From Streptomyces globisporus (GTDB lineage Bacteria > Actinomycetota > Actinomycetes > Streptomycetales > Streptomycetaceae): DNA of 64,000 nt. The DNA is taken from positions 140,555 to 204,554 of the forward strand of contig BMTG01000014.1 of NCBI GenBank assembly GCA_014649555.1, written 5' to 3'. How positions within the stretch are numbered: position 1 is the first letter of the stretch; each line of letters opens with the position of its first letter. The notes beneath the pieces are model-generated. The model saw only the letters and a program-made list of their open reading frames with translations, was not told the origin of the DNA and searched no databases. This document shows positions 36,337 through 44,636 of this stretch, piece after piece. A program made the translations under genes and the position numbers.

Positions 36337-37371
36337 TCAGCCAACCAGCCGGCCAGGCCGCTCCCCCGGCTCCACGGACGCAGCTTCCTGCCGATCGCCG
36401 GGCAGGAAGCTGCGGCAGGCGGCGAGGATCTCCTCCAGGTCCTCCACGGCCGCGTGCAACCCCTCACCGAGCAGCACCCCCGTGGGGTTGAGCAGCACCT
36501 CGTCCACCCCGCTGCGGCGGTACGCGTCCAGCGCGCCCGCGATCTCCTGCGCACTGCCCGCCACGACCACCCGGTGCCGCAGCAGGGCGTCCGCGCTGCC
36601 CGCCGGATCGTGCGGGTCGAGGGTGAGACCGGCCGCCCGCAGCATCGCCGCGTAGTGCGGGGCCTCGCGGTGCCCGGCGGTCGCCGCGAGCGCCAGGGCG
36701 CGTACGTCACGTCCCGGCCGGTCGAGGACGACGTGGACGGCGGTGGCGATCCGGGGCGCGCGTGACCGGCCGGCCGCTGCCGCCCCCTCCTCCAGCGCGC
36801 GCCGCAGCGTCCCCGCCACATACCCCGGAGGCGTCATCCAGGTGATCGCGACGTCCGCGGCCTCCCCCGCCGTCCGCGCCATCCCGGGCCGCAGCACGCC
36901 CGCCCCCACCTCCACGCGCGGCGCGTGCGGGAGCAGCGGCAGTGCGCCGTCGAGGTGGTGGTACGGGCCGCCGGCCTCGACCCGCTCCCCGTCCAGCAGG
37001 GCGCGTACGGAACGCAGGTAGTCGCGGACCGCCGTACGCGGACTGTCGTACGGGCGCCCCGTCAGGCCCGCCACGAAGTCCGGGTTGCCGATGCCGAAGC
37101 CCGCGACGACCGGTTCGCCGGTGAGCAGCGCCAGCGAACGGGCCTGGAGCGCCGCCTCGTACGGGTGCCGCAGCGGAAGCAGGGTCACACTCGTCCCGAC
37201 CGGCACGGTGTGCCCCGCGCCCGCCAGATACGCCAGCACCTGGTGCGTCTCGGCCTGGAAGGACTGGCACATCCACAGCCGGCGGGCCCCGGTGCGCCGG
37301 ACCAGCGCCGCGAAGGGGGCGACGAGTTCGGGGTGGTCGGGCTGGAGAGGGTAGAGGACGGCCGGGTTCAC
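36337..37371 (-). CDS. lxmJ: F420-dependent LLM-class reductase, LxmJ-like
   Basis: 344-residue luciferase-like (TIM barrel) oxidoreductase: YPLQPDHPELVAPFAALVRR, SVTLLPLRHPYEAALQARSL, VVAGFGIGNPDFVAGL and VEVGAGVLRPGMARTA are typical. In the lexapeptide pathway the homologous LxmJ uses F420H2 to reduce dehydroalanine to D-alanine, and this gene sits in the same company, so that role is likely. The GTG start overlaps the preceding peptidase stop (GTGA at 37368-37371). Confidence 0.82.
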   Translation of the reverse strand: MNPAVLYPLQPDHPELVAPFAALVRRTGARRLWMCQSFQAETHQVLAYLAGAGHTVPVGTSVTLLPLRHPYEAALQARSLALLTGEPVVAGFGIGNPDFVAGLTGRPYDSPRTAVRDYLRSVRALLDGERVEAGGPYHHLDGALPLLPHAPRVEVGAGVLRPGMARTAGEAADVAITWMTPPGYVAGTLRRALEEGAAAAGRSRAPRIATAVHVVLDRPGRDVRALALAATAGHREAPHYAAMLRAAGLTLDPHDPAGSADALLRHRVVVAGSAQEIAGALDAYRRSGVDEVLLNPTGVLLGEGLHAAVEDLEEILAACRSFLPGDRQEAASVEPGERPGRLVG

Positions 37372-38906
37372 GGGTGAGCACCCTTCTGGTCGTGGGGAAC
37401 GGCGGGGGCGAGGGTCCGCGTTGCGGCGGGGGCAGGGGCGTGGGCGGGCAGGCGTGGGCTCGTGTGCGCCGGGGCCGCGGTGGGAGCGGAGGCGTACGGG
37501 CCCGTGCGCGCCGGGACCGCCGTGGGAGCGGAGGCGTACGAGCCCGTGGGCATCGCAGCCGCCGTGGGCCCCGGCTCGTACGTCGCCACCACGGCCCGGT
37601 CCGGGGCCAGATGGCGGGCGGCCGCCTCCGCCACCTGCTCGGGCGTGACGGCGGCGAGCCGGTCCCGGTAGCCGTCCAGCCAGTCCGGCTCCAGGCCCGC
37701 CGCGGCGAACCCGGCCAGCGCGCTCGCCTCCTCCGCGCGGGTCGCGAGGGCGAAGCGGGTGAAGCCGGCCGCGTAGGCGCGGGCGCGGTCCACCTCCGCC
37801 CGGGACGGACCGCCCTCGGCGAGGTCCCGGAGGCATCGGGTGATCTCGGCGGCGATCCGGCCCGCGCCGCCCGGCGCTCCCGCGCACGCGATCTCCAGCC
37901 AGCTGCCCGCCCCGTTCTCGCGGAGGCCGGCGGAGACGTCGTACGCGAGCCCGTACCGGTCGCGCACCTGCCGGGCGAGCCGGGCGGAGGCGTACCCGCC
38001 CAGCAGCAACTGGGCCAGGTGGAAGGGGGCGTGCAGCGGATCGGCGGTGGGGACGCCGGGCCCGACCGTCAGGACGAGGGACTGCTCCCCGACGGCGTCG
38101 CCCCGCCAGGCCCCCGAGGCACCCGGCTCCGTGAGATCCACCGTGCCCGGACGCGGGACCGGGCGTGCGAACGACGGGAGCGTGAGCCCCGACGGGCCCC
38201 CCGACCAGGGTGCGAGCCGTTCGCCGACCAGGCGCAGCACGGCGTCCGGCTCGTCGCCCGCGAGGACGACCAGCGACGAGCCGCCGGGGACGACGGCGCG
38301 GGCGTGAAGATCCAGGAGGGCGTCGGGAAGCAGGGAGACCACGTCCAGGAGCGGTGCCGCTCCCCCGGACTCCGAGGACAACGGGTGCGGGCCGAACCCG
38401 TGCGTGAGCGCCGCGCGGCGCAGCCGTACCCGGGGCGCGGGCGCGCGCGGCGCGGCGGCCGCCCGGCGCTGGGCGAGGGCCACCTCGCCCTCCTCGTAAC
38501 GCGGTCGCAGCAGCAGTTCGGCCAGCAGGTCCAGCGCACCGGGCAGGCCCGGGGCCAGCACGCTGACGGAGAGGATCAGGGACTCGGCGGTGACGACGGT
38601 GCTGAGCTCCGCCCCGAGGTCGGCGGCCCGGTCGGCGATGCCCTGCCGGGTACGGTCCCGGCTGCCCGTTCCGAGACAGGCGGCCAGCAGTTCCTGGGCG
38701 GCGGCGAGCCCCGGTTCGGTGCGCGCGTAGGGGATGACGAGGCGCAGTTCCGCGAGCGGGGCGGCGGCAGCATGCGCCGCGAGAACGCGCAGCCCGGTGG
38801 GGAGAACGGCGGAGAGGGTGGTGCGGGGCGCGGTGGAGGGCGGTGGGGGCGGGGGCAGGGTGAGGGGAACTCCGGTCGGGAGTGCGGCGGTACGGGCCCG
38901 GGTCAT
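37368..38906 (-). CDS. M16-family peptidase, non-catalytic partner type
   Basis: 512 residues. It has the two M16 lobes (TLSAVLPTGLRVLAAHAAAA; GYASARLARQVRDRYGLAYD) and the Arg/Tyr pair of the substrate-binding subunit, but no HxxEH zinc motif. M16 enzymes of this arrangement work as a heterodimer with an active partner, here the overlapping upstream gene (ATGA, 38903-38906). Together they probably remove the lanthipeptide leader. The C-terminal 70 residues are low-complexity Ala/Pro/Thr repeats (YASAPTAVPARTGP twice) encoded by a 42-bp tandem repeat at 37461-37544. Confidence 0.85.
   Translation of the reverse strand: MTRARTAALPTGVPLTLPPPPPPSTAPRTTLSAVLPTGLRVLAAHAAAAPLAELRLVIPYARTEPGLAAAQELLAACLGTGSRDRTRQGIADRAADLGAELSTVVTAESLILSVSVLAPGLPGALDLLAELLLRPRYEEGEVALAQRRAAAAPRAPAPRVRLRRAALTHGFGPHPLSSESGGAAPLLDVVSLLPDALLDLHARAVVPGGSSLVVLAGDEPDAVLRLVGERLAPWSGGPSGLTLPSFARPVPRPGTVDLTEPGASGAWRGDAVGEQSLVLTVGPGVPTADPLHAPFHLAQLLLGGYASARLARQVRDRYGLAYDVSAGLRENGAGSWLEIACAGAPGGAGRIAAEITRCLRDLAEGGPSRAEVDRARAYAAGFTRFALATRAEEASALAGFAAAGLEPDWLDGYRDRLAAVTPEQVAEAAARHLAPDRAVVATYEPGPTAAAMPTGSYASAPTAVPARTGPYASAPTAAPAHTSPRLPAHAPAPAATRTLAPAVPHDQKGAHP
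37461..37544 (-). repeat. 42-bp tandem repeat at the 3' end of the M16 partner gene
   Basis: Two adjacent 42-bp units, the first starting CGTGTGCGCCGGGGCC and the second CGTGCGCGCCGGGACC, differing at only a few positions. Unit length is a multiple of three. Confidence 0.85.
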
Positions 38907-40348
38907 CCCACGGTTCCTTTCTGCGGGGCGAGTTCGGTGCCTGCCCGCGCGATCGGGACGGTGCGTGCCTGCGGGGCGAGTTCGGTGCCTGCCCGCGCGG
39001 TCAGGACGGTGTGTGCCCGCGCGGTCGGGACGGTGCGTGCCTGGGGGGCGAGTTCGGTCACGGTGGCCGGTCCTTCGAGCAGCGCACGGGCCGCCGCCGC
39101 CACCTCGGCGGGTGTGGTGCGGCGCAGTTCGGCGGGGAGGGCGTCGGGGCCCGCCGAGCCCGGCAGGAGCAGGGCGTCGCGGCCGAGAGCGACGGCCCGG
39201 GTGGGGAGCGAGTCGGCCTGCCGGTGCCAGGCGACGAGCAGGGAGTTCACCGCACGCCGGTGCTCGGCCTCCGGCAGGGGTCCTTCGGCCACGGCCCGCA
39301 GGACCGACCGCCAGATGCCGACGGCCGCATCGACCTCGGTACCGGGCGCCCGGCCGAGCACCGCGAGGATCAGGTCGGGCGCGGCGGAGGCGAGCCACTG
39401 GCCGTGGTAGCCGCAGGTGACGGTGGCGGAGGTGAGGCGGTGCCCGTCCCGCGCGGACCGGGCCAGCGCGGGCAGCCGGGACCGGCCGAGCACCTGGGCG
39501 AGCACGGCCTGGGCGAGGTACGCGGGGCGGTCGGCGACCGGGTCGGGCAGCGGATGCCCGACCGCGACGCCGGGACGCCCCGAGGGGAGGGGCGCGGTGT
39601 GGATCTCCCTCGCGGTGCGGGGCTCCCCTGCGGCGCGGGGCTCCCCTGCGGCGCGGGCCTCCCCCGCAGCGCGGATCCCCTCGGCAGCACCGGCCTCCCC
39701 CGCAACGCGGATCACCCCCACCCCCGCGAACACCGCACGCACCACCGCCATGACCCCCGCCGGGTCCACATCCCCCACGACCGACAGCACCATCCGCCGT
39801 GCCGTGTAGTGCGCCCGGAAGAACGCCTCCACCTCACCGGCCGTGATGCCCGCCAGCTCCGCCGCCGTACCGAAGCTGTCCCTGCTGCCCGGGTACAGCG
39901 CACCCAGCGCCGATTCCCAGGAGCGGCCTGCGTCCCCCGCTCCGCGGATCTCCTCGCCGATGACGTCGGTCTCCGTGCGGATCACGTCCTCCGTGGGCGC
40001 GAAGCCGAGCAGGCGGCGGGCCTCCCAGGCCAGGGCGTCGGGCAGCGACTCGGCGGGGACCGTGGTGTGGAAGACCGTGTGGTCCCGGTGGGTCTCGGCG
40101 TTGCAGACCCCGCCCGCGCCCGCGACCAGCGCCGCGTAGCCCTCCCCGGTGGGGTCGGCCGAACCCCCGCCGGAGCGCGGGAACATCAGGTGCTCGACGA
40201 GATGCGCCGTACCGTGGCGTCCGGCCGGGTCGTCGTCGCCGCCCGCCGCGACGGTGAGCGCGACGGCGGCGAGGCCCCGCCCGTACTGCGGGACCGACTC
40301 GACGCACACCCGCAGCCCGCCGGGGAGCACGGACACGCTCGGGCTCAT
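38903..40348 (-). CDS. M16-family zinc peptidase, catalytic subunit
   Basis: 481 residues. The inverted zinc motif HxxEH is intact in GTAHLVEHLMF, and the third ligand Glu lies about 75 residues on (TDVIGEEIRG). The N-terminal lobe is followed by an unusual Ala/Gly/Glu repeat insert (around residues 215-250, AAGEPRAAGEPR) and ends with another repeat region (TELAPQARTVP). With the overlapping non-catalytic partner it is the likely leader peptidase of the lanthipeptide. ATG at 40348 follows the methyltransferase stop codon after one base. Confidence 0.9.
   Translation of the reverse strand: MSPSVSVLPGGLRVCVESVPQYGRGLAAVALTVAAGGDDDPAGRHGTAHLVEHLMFPRSGGGSADPTGEGYAALVAGAGGVCNAETHRDHTVFHTTVPAESLPDALAWEARRLLGFAPTEDVIRTETDVIGEEIRGAGDAGRSWESALGALYPGSRDSFGTAAELAGITAGEVEAFFRAHYTARRMVLSVVGDVDPAGVMAVVRAVFAGVGVIRVAGEAGAAEGIRAAGEARAAGEPRAAGEPRTAREIHTAPLPSGRPGVAVGHPLPDPVADRPAYLAQAVLAQVLGRSRLPALARSARDGHRLTSATVTCGYHGQWLASAAPDLILAVLGRAPGTEVDAAVGIWRSVLRAVAEGPLPEAEHRRAVNSLLVAWHRQADSLPTRAVALGRDALLLPGSAGPDALPAELRRTTPAEVAAAARALLEGPATVTELAPQARTVPTARAHTVLTARAGTELAPQARTVPIARAGTELAPQKGTVG
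38922..39058 (-). repeat. 48-bp tandem repeat at the 3' end of the M16 catalytic gene
   Basis: Two near-identical 48-bp units (38922-38969, 38970-39017; each begins TGCGGGGCGAGTTCGG) and a partial third. The unit codes sixteen residues of the TELAPQARTVP type. Confidence 0.85.
39607..39712 (-). repeat. 18-bp-period tandem repeat inside the M16 catalytic gene
   Basis: About six units built on GCGGGGCTCCCCTGCGGC, degrading toward the right. It codes an Ala-Gly-Glu-Pro-Arg repeat in the linker between peptidase lobes. Confidence 0.75.
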
Positions 40349-40349
40349 C

Positions 40350-41183
40350 TCAACCGGCCTGGTTCAGCGGGCGGAACACGGAGACGCACATCTTGCGGCT
40401 GTCGCCCCCGTCGAAGGGCTGCTCGCGCCAGCCCGCGTACCGGCCGACGAGCTCCAGCCCGGCGATCGCACCGAGCAGGTCCAGCTCGCCCGGCCACACG
40501 TAACGCATCACGGTCGTCGCGGACTTGGGGGCGTCGCCGTCCAGGAACAGGGTGCTCTGCAGCATCATGTTCTGCGAGGCGGGCAGCACCCCCACCGACT
40601 CGATGAGCGCTCCGCGCGCCCCGATCGGATAGGTGTTGACCTCGTTCTTCTTCTGTACGTGGTAGTCGCTCGGGTCGAACGTCTCGATGACCACATGCCC
40701 CTCCGACGTGACGTGCCGGGCCATGGCGTGCATCAGCGCGATCTGCTCGTCGACCGCCATCGCGCAGCACAGCACGTTGAACGGGGCGAGGACGACGTCG
40801 AAGGAACGGCCGAGGTCGAGCCCGGCGAAGTCGCCGTGCAACGGGGTGATACGGCCCTCGGGGTCCTTCTCCGCGAGGCGGGCCAGCATCCCTTCGGAGG
40901 ACTCGACACCGGTGACGTCGAAGCCGCGTTCGGCGAGCGGAAGCGCCACCCGGCCGGTCCCGACGCCGAGTTCGAGGACGCTCGCGCCCGGTTCGGCGAG
41001 GGTGAGCAGGTACGTCGCGATGTCGTCGAGGTCCGGGGTGCTCGGGTAGATGTCGTCGTAGACACCGGCCAGCGCGTCGCTGTAGGCGACGGTGATCGCC
41101 GCACCGAACCCTCCTGCCGCCTCGGGAACCTCCGTGGTCGCCACGGTCTCGGGGTTCTCCGTCGTCTCGGTCGTCGTGGTCAT
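40350..41183 (-). CDS. lxmM: SAM-dependent N-methyltransferase, LxmM-like
   Basis: 277 residues, class I methyltransferase. SAM-binding motif I is SVLELGVGTGRVALPLAERG, and GFDVTGVESSEGMLARLAEK, LHGDFAGLDLGRSFDVVLAP complete the fold. In the lexapeptide pathway a methyltransferase forms an N,N-dimethyl N-terminus on phenylalanine. The predicted core here starts with Phe, which fits. The N-terminal 20 residues are Thr-rich. It starts five bases after the LxmY-like stop codon with GGAG upstream. Confidence 0.88.
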   Translation of the reverse strand: MTTTTETTENPETVATTEVPEAAGGFGAAITVAYSDALAGVYDDIYPSTPDLDDIATYLLTLAEPGASVLELGVGTGRVALPLAERGFDVTGVESSEGMLARLAEKDPEGRITPLHGDFAGLDLGRSFDVVLAPFNVLCCAMAVDEQIALMHAMARHVTSEGHVVIETFDPSDYHVQKKNEVNTYPIGARGALIESVGVLPASQNMMLQSTLFLDGDAPKSATTVMRYVWPGELDLLGAIAGLELVGRYAGWREQPFDGGDSRKMCVSVFRPLNQAG

Positions 41184-41188
41184 CGGGC

Positions 41189-42196
41189 TCACACTCCAGC
41201 GGTCGCGGTCGAGGGGGTTCCGGCAAGGTTGTTCTCGGGGTGCTCCGGGTCGATCCCCGCCGCGCGGAAGGCCCGTACGACGTGATCGGCGAGGCCGTCG
41301 CCGGGGCCGGCCCCCTGCGCGTGGTCGACCAGCGCGGTGGCCAGCGCGAAGCTGCGGTGCTGCCCGAAGCTCATGCCGTCGCGGCCGGGGCGCGGGTCGC
41401 GCGGGTCCCAGGCGGCGGCGACGCCGGGGGCGAGGCGGGCGGTGAACAGCGAGGTGTCGCCGCCGAGCCCCGGCAGGTCCCGTACGGCGGCGGCCACCGC
41501 GCGTTCGGCCGGTGCGTGGTCGCCGTGCAGATAGACGACGACGCTGTCGCGGCGCGGGTAGTCGTCCTCGTCGGACAGGACCTTGGCGTGGTACCGCGCC
41601 CCGGCGTCCTCGAGGGCGGCCAGCGCGACGGCCCACAGCCCGACGGCCGCGGCCGCGTCGCGGGCGTGCAGGAAGAGGCGGCGGACCGGGCCCGCGGGGA
41701 CCGGCAGGGGCCGCGAGCCCATCACGTAGAAGAAGCCGGGCGAGAGGGCGGGCCGTGCCGCCTCCAGGGCGACCTGGACCAGCTCGCCCGGCACGGGCGC
41801 GGCGGGGCCGATGAGCCGGTCGGCGGCGATCCGGGCGGTGATCTCCGGCAGCCGTACGACCAGTTCGCCGCCCTCCCCGACCTCCAGGAGCCGTCCGGTG
41901 ACCGGGGTCGTGGGGTGCGGCACGGCCGCGGCGAGGCGGCGTTCCAGCGCGGAGTCGCGCAAGGTGCGGCGGGGAGCGGCGTCCGCGTCCCGGCGGTGCG
42001 CCCCGTTCCCGGCGTGGAACTCCTCGTACAGCGCGTTGGTGAGGCGGCCGCGCAGATCCCGCGGGCTGTCCGCGGTCAACGTACGCCCGGCGACCCGCGC
42101 TTCGAGACCGTCGGAGCGTACGTCCACGAGGTCGAGCGCTGCGGCGAGCCGCGGAGCGAGCCCGGCCGGCCGGGCCGGGGCGGGGGTGAGGGTCAT
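41189..42196 (-). CDS. lxmY: Class V lanthipeptide synthetase subunit, HopA1-like (LxmY)
   Basis: 335 residues of the T3SS effector HopA1 family: DLRGRLTNALYEEFHAGNGA near the N-terminus, LPVPAGPVRRLFLHARDAAA, and the conserved KVLSDEDDYPRRDSVVVYLH in the middle. In class V lanthipeptide systems this protein is the lyase thought to eliminate phosphate from phospho-Ser/Thr to leave dehydro residues, acting with LxmK and LxmX. It overlaps the LxmK-like gene stop by ATGA (42193-42196). AGGGAGCC lies upstream. Confidence 0.88.
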   Translation of the reverse strand: MTLTPAPARPAGLAPRLAAALDLVDVRSDGLEARVAGRTLTADSPRDLRGRLTNALYEEFHAGNGAHRRDADAAPRRTLRDSALERRLAAAVPHPTTPVTGRLLEVGEGGELVVRLPEITARIAADRLIGPAAPVPGELVQVALEAARPALSPGFFYVMGSRPLPVPAGPVRRLFLHARDAAAAVGLWAVALAALEDAGARYHAKVLSDEDDYPRRDSVVVYLHGDHAPAERAVAAAVRDLPGLGGDTSLFTARLAPGVAAAWDPRDPRPGRDGMSFGQHRSFALATALVDHAQGAGPGDGLADHVVRAFRAAGIDPEHPENNLAGTPSTATAGV

Positions 42197-43560
42197 CGGG
42201 GGCTCCCTGAAGGGGCGTCGGCGGGGTGCGGCTGAGCGGGATGCGCCACAGCAGTAGGCAGCACAGCGGCAGGCACCACAGCGGCAGGCGTCACAGCGGG
42301 GTGCGGCACGGCAGGGTCGGCCAGGCGCAGAGTGGCCACCGCACCCGCCGGGTTCAGCAGCAGCGTCCGCCCGATCCCGGCGGCGGCACGCGCCACCGGG
42401 TTGAGAACGGCGTGCGCCTGCGCCGTGGCGATGAGCCGGTCGTACAAGTGCCAGCCCGCGAACCCGACGGCCCGCTCGGCGAGTTCGGGGTCCGGGGTGC
42501 GGCACTCGGTGTAGCCCTGCCAGAAGGCCGCGATACGGGGGATGTGGTGGCGCAGTCCGGCCGCGCCGCGCTCCACGATCTCCTCGTGGGACAGGTCGAA
42601 GCCGGGCGCGACGGCGTCCTTCGCCGAGGTGGGCTCGCCCGTCGGCGCGAAGACGGAGTACGTGGCCTGGAAGAGCCATTCGCCGACGAACGCGCCGACG
42701 TCGCGGGCCGGGTCGGCGAGCCGGAACTCCTCCCAGTCGCACAGGAAGAGCTGCCCGTCGTGGACGAGGAACTGGTCGAAGCGCAGGTCGCAGTGGGCGG
42801 GGGTGTGCGGTGCCGTACGCTCCCGCTCCCGCAGCCGGTGGAGCGCGGCGACGACCTCCGTGTCGTCCTGGACGAGCTTCCAGGCGGCGATCTGCGCCAT
42901 GCTGCGGTCCTGGACCTCGCTCCAAGGGAACGCCCGGAGCCAGCGCATCGGCGGCAGCGGGGCCTCGCCGGTGTCGATGGCGGGCGCCGAAGCCGGGTCC
43001 GGAGCCTCGCCGCCCGACGTGCCGCCCGACGCGCCGTCCGCCGTCCCCAGCGTGTGCAGGGTGGCGACGGCCCGCCCGGCTTCCCGGCACAGCGCCTCGT
43101 CGAAGTCGCCGTCCAACGCGACCTCCGAGCCCGAACGGGACCCGGGCAGCAGCCGGAAGGCGCTGACGGCCGATTCCCGGTCGGTGCCGAGGTGTTCGGG
43201 GGTACGGAGCGGCGAACCGGCCGGCAGCCGGGCGGCCGTCGCCTCGAAGGCGAGGGCGCGGTCGATCTCGGGCCGGCTGCCGTCGGGGGCCCGGGCGACG
43301 GTCTTGACGAAGACCTGCCGGCCACGGGTGGTCGTCCCGGCCCAGTTGTCGTTGCGGCCGCCGAAGGCGGTCAGCCCGTCCGGCGCGAAGGGCCCGAGGC
43401 CCAGCCGCTCCAGCAGCGCGTTCACCTCCGGCGCCGTGTCGAGTCCGGTCGGCCGGAACCTGATCAGCGCGGGCGCGTCCGCCGTGCTCGCCGTGGCTGC
43501 CGTGCTCGCCGTGGCCACCGCCTCCGTCGGGGCGGCCGTCGTACTCGTCGTGGTCGTCAT
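42193..43560 (-). CDS. lxmK: Class V lanthipeptide kinase, aminoglycoside-phosphotransferase fold (LxmK)
   Basis: 455 residues. The catalytic loop HCDLRFDQFLVHDG and metal-binding segment LFLCDWEEFRLADPARD are intact, and GRQVFVKTVARAPDG holds the ATP-binding Lys. This is the expected Ser/Thr kinase of class V lanthipeptide biosynthesis. The N-terminus (about 30 residues) and C-terminus (about 50 residues) are Ala/Thr/Pro low complexity, which is longer than needed for the fold. Overlaps at both ends by ATGA, so fully coupled in the operon. Confidence 0.9.
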   Translation of the reverse strand: MTTTTSTTAAPTEAVATASTAATASTADAPALIRFRPTGLDTAPEVNALLERLGLGPFAPDGLTAFGGRNDNWAGTTTRGRQVFVKTVARAPDGSRPEIDRALAFEATAARLPAGSPLRTPEHLGTDRESAVSAFRLLPGSRSGSEVALDGDFDEALCREAGRAVATLHTLGTADGASGGTSGGEAPDPASAPAIDTGEAPLPPMRWLRAFPWSEVQDRSMAQIAAWKLVQDDTEVVAALHRLRERERTAPHTPAHCDLRFDQFLVHDGQLFLCDWEEFRLADPARDVGAFVGEWLFQATYSVFAPTGEPTSAKDAVAPGFDLSHEEIVERGAAGLRHHIPRIAAFWQGYTECRTPDPELAERAVGFAGWHLYDRLIATAQAHAVLNPVARAAAGIGRTLLLNPAGAVATLRLADPAVPHPAVTPAAVVPAAVLPTAVAHPAQPHPADAPSGSPR

Positions 43561-44636
43561 GACACTCCTCGGGGGACCGCCCGGCGGCCCTCCTCATCGA
43601 TCAACTCGGCAGTGAAGGCGAGGTAGTCGAGCAGTTCGTCGCTCCACTCGCAGTAGGTGGCGAAGTCCCGCATGTGCGTGACGACGCGGAGCACGGCGCA
43701 GCGCCCGACGGCCACCGGGTCGTACACCGGTCCCGCCGGCCCGTGGTCACCGTCCTCACGGACGCCGGCGTCGTGACTGCCGCCCTCGCGGCCGTCCGTG
43801 TCGCTCCCGTCGGCTTCGTACGCACCGAGGAACACCCGCTGAAGGTCCGTGACGGACAGCAGCCCCGGGCTCTCCGCCACCGCCCGGTGGAGCGGCGAGG
43901 ACCAGGCCAGCTCGACGAGGTCGCCCAGCATCCAGCCCAGGTCCAGCTCCCGGCGGCCCGCGCCCAGGTCCTCACCGGTGAGCAGCACAACGCGGCCCCG
44001 GCTCCGGGGCGGTACGAGCGAACCGGTCGACGCCCAGCCGTGCAGCGGCACGACCGGGGCTCCGGTGCCCGAGGCACGTACGGCCTCGTCCGCCCAGCCC
44101 AGCAGGCGTTCCGTGCGGCCCTCGCCCCACACCTCCCGCGCACGCCGCCGCAGCCGCGCGGCCGCCGGGGCGAGCGGCGCGGTCCCGGACGCCCACTCCC
44201 GCAGTCGCCGCACCCCCGGGGGCGGGAGAGGCTGCGGACCGGGGGGCAGGGAGACCCCGTGCAGGGCCCGGAGCGCACGCGCGGCGGCGGCGAGGGAGTG
44301 GGCGACGAGCCGCCCGGCCTGCGGGCGGGGGTCCCGCAGCCAGGCGGCGGCCGACGCGGACCCGGCGGCCCGGTGGAGCAGCCCGTCCCCGTACGGCGTG
44401 CCGGTGGCCAGCAACGCGGCCCCCTCGGCAGATCCTAGATCCGGCACGAGGGCGGCCGACCGGGCGGGCACGCGGAGCGGGCCGCCGCGCCGGGGCCCCG
44501 GCCCGTGCCACCACAGGAAGTCACCGGCACCGCCGAGGTCGCCGTCGGCCCCCCGGTGAACCCGCGTGATCTGAAGGCCGGTTCCGTACTCGGCGACCGG
44601 AACACCCAGCTCCGGAGATGGACTTGCCACGTTCAC
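43557..44636 (-). CDS. lxmX: Third class V synthetase subunit (LxmX-like), degenerate kinase fold
   Basis: 359 residues. Assigned as LxmX by position with LxmD, LxmK and LxmY. The C-terminal half looks like an aminoglycoside-phosphotransferase fold whose active site has been lost: LHGWASTGSLVPP stands where HGDLHPGNLL should be, and VVLLTGEDLGAGRRELDLGW replaces the IDWxDA region, so both catalytic Asp residues are absent. A scaffold or binding role is more likely than catalysis. GTG at 44636 overlaps the decarboxylase stop, with GGAGGG five bases before it. The assigned name rests on context; the kinase resemblance is my own reading. Confidence 0.72.
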   Translation of the reverse strand: MNVASPSPELGVPVAEYGTGLQITRVHRGADGDLGGAGDFLWWHGPGPRRGGPLRVPARSAALVPDLGSAEGAALLATGTPYGDGLLHRAAGSASAAAWLRDPRPQAGRLVAHSLAAAARALRALHGVSLPPGPQPLPPPGVRRLREWASGTAPLAPAAARLRRRAREVWGEGRTERLLGWADEAVRASGTGAPVVPLHGWASTGSLVPPRSRGRVVLLTGEDLGAGRRELDLGWMLGDLVELAWSSPLHRAVAESPGLLSVTDLQRVFLGAYEADGSDTDGREGGSHDAGVREDGDHGPAGPVYDPVAVGRCAVLRVVTHMRDFATYCEWSDELLDYLAFTAELIDEEGRRAVPRGVS

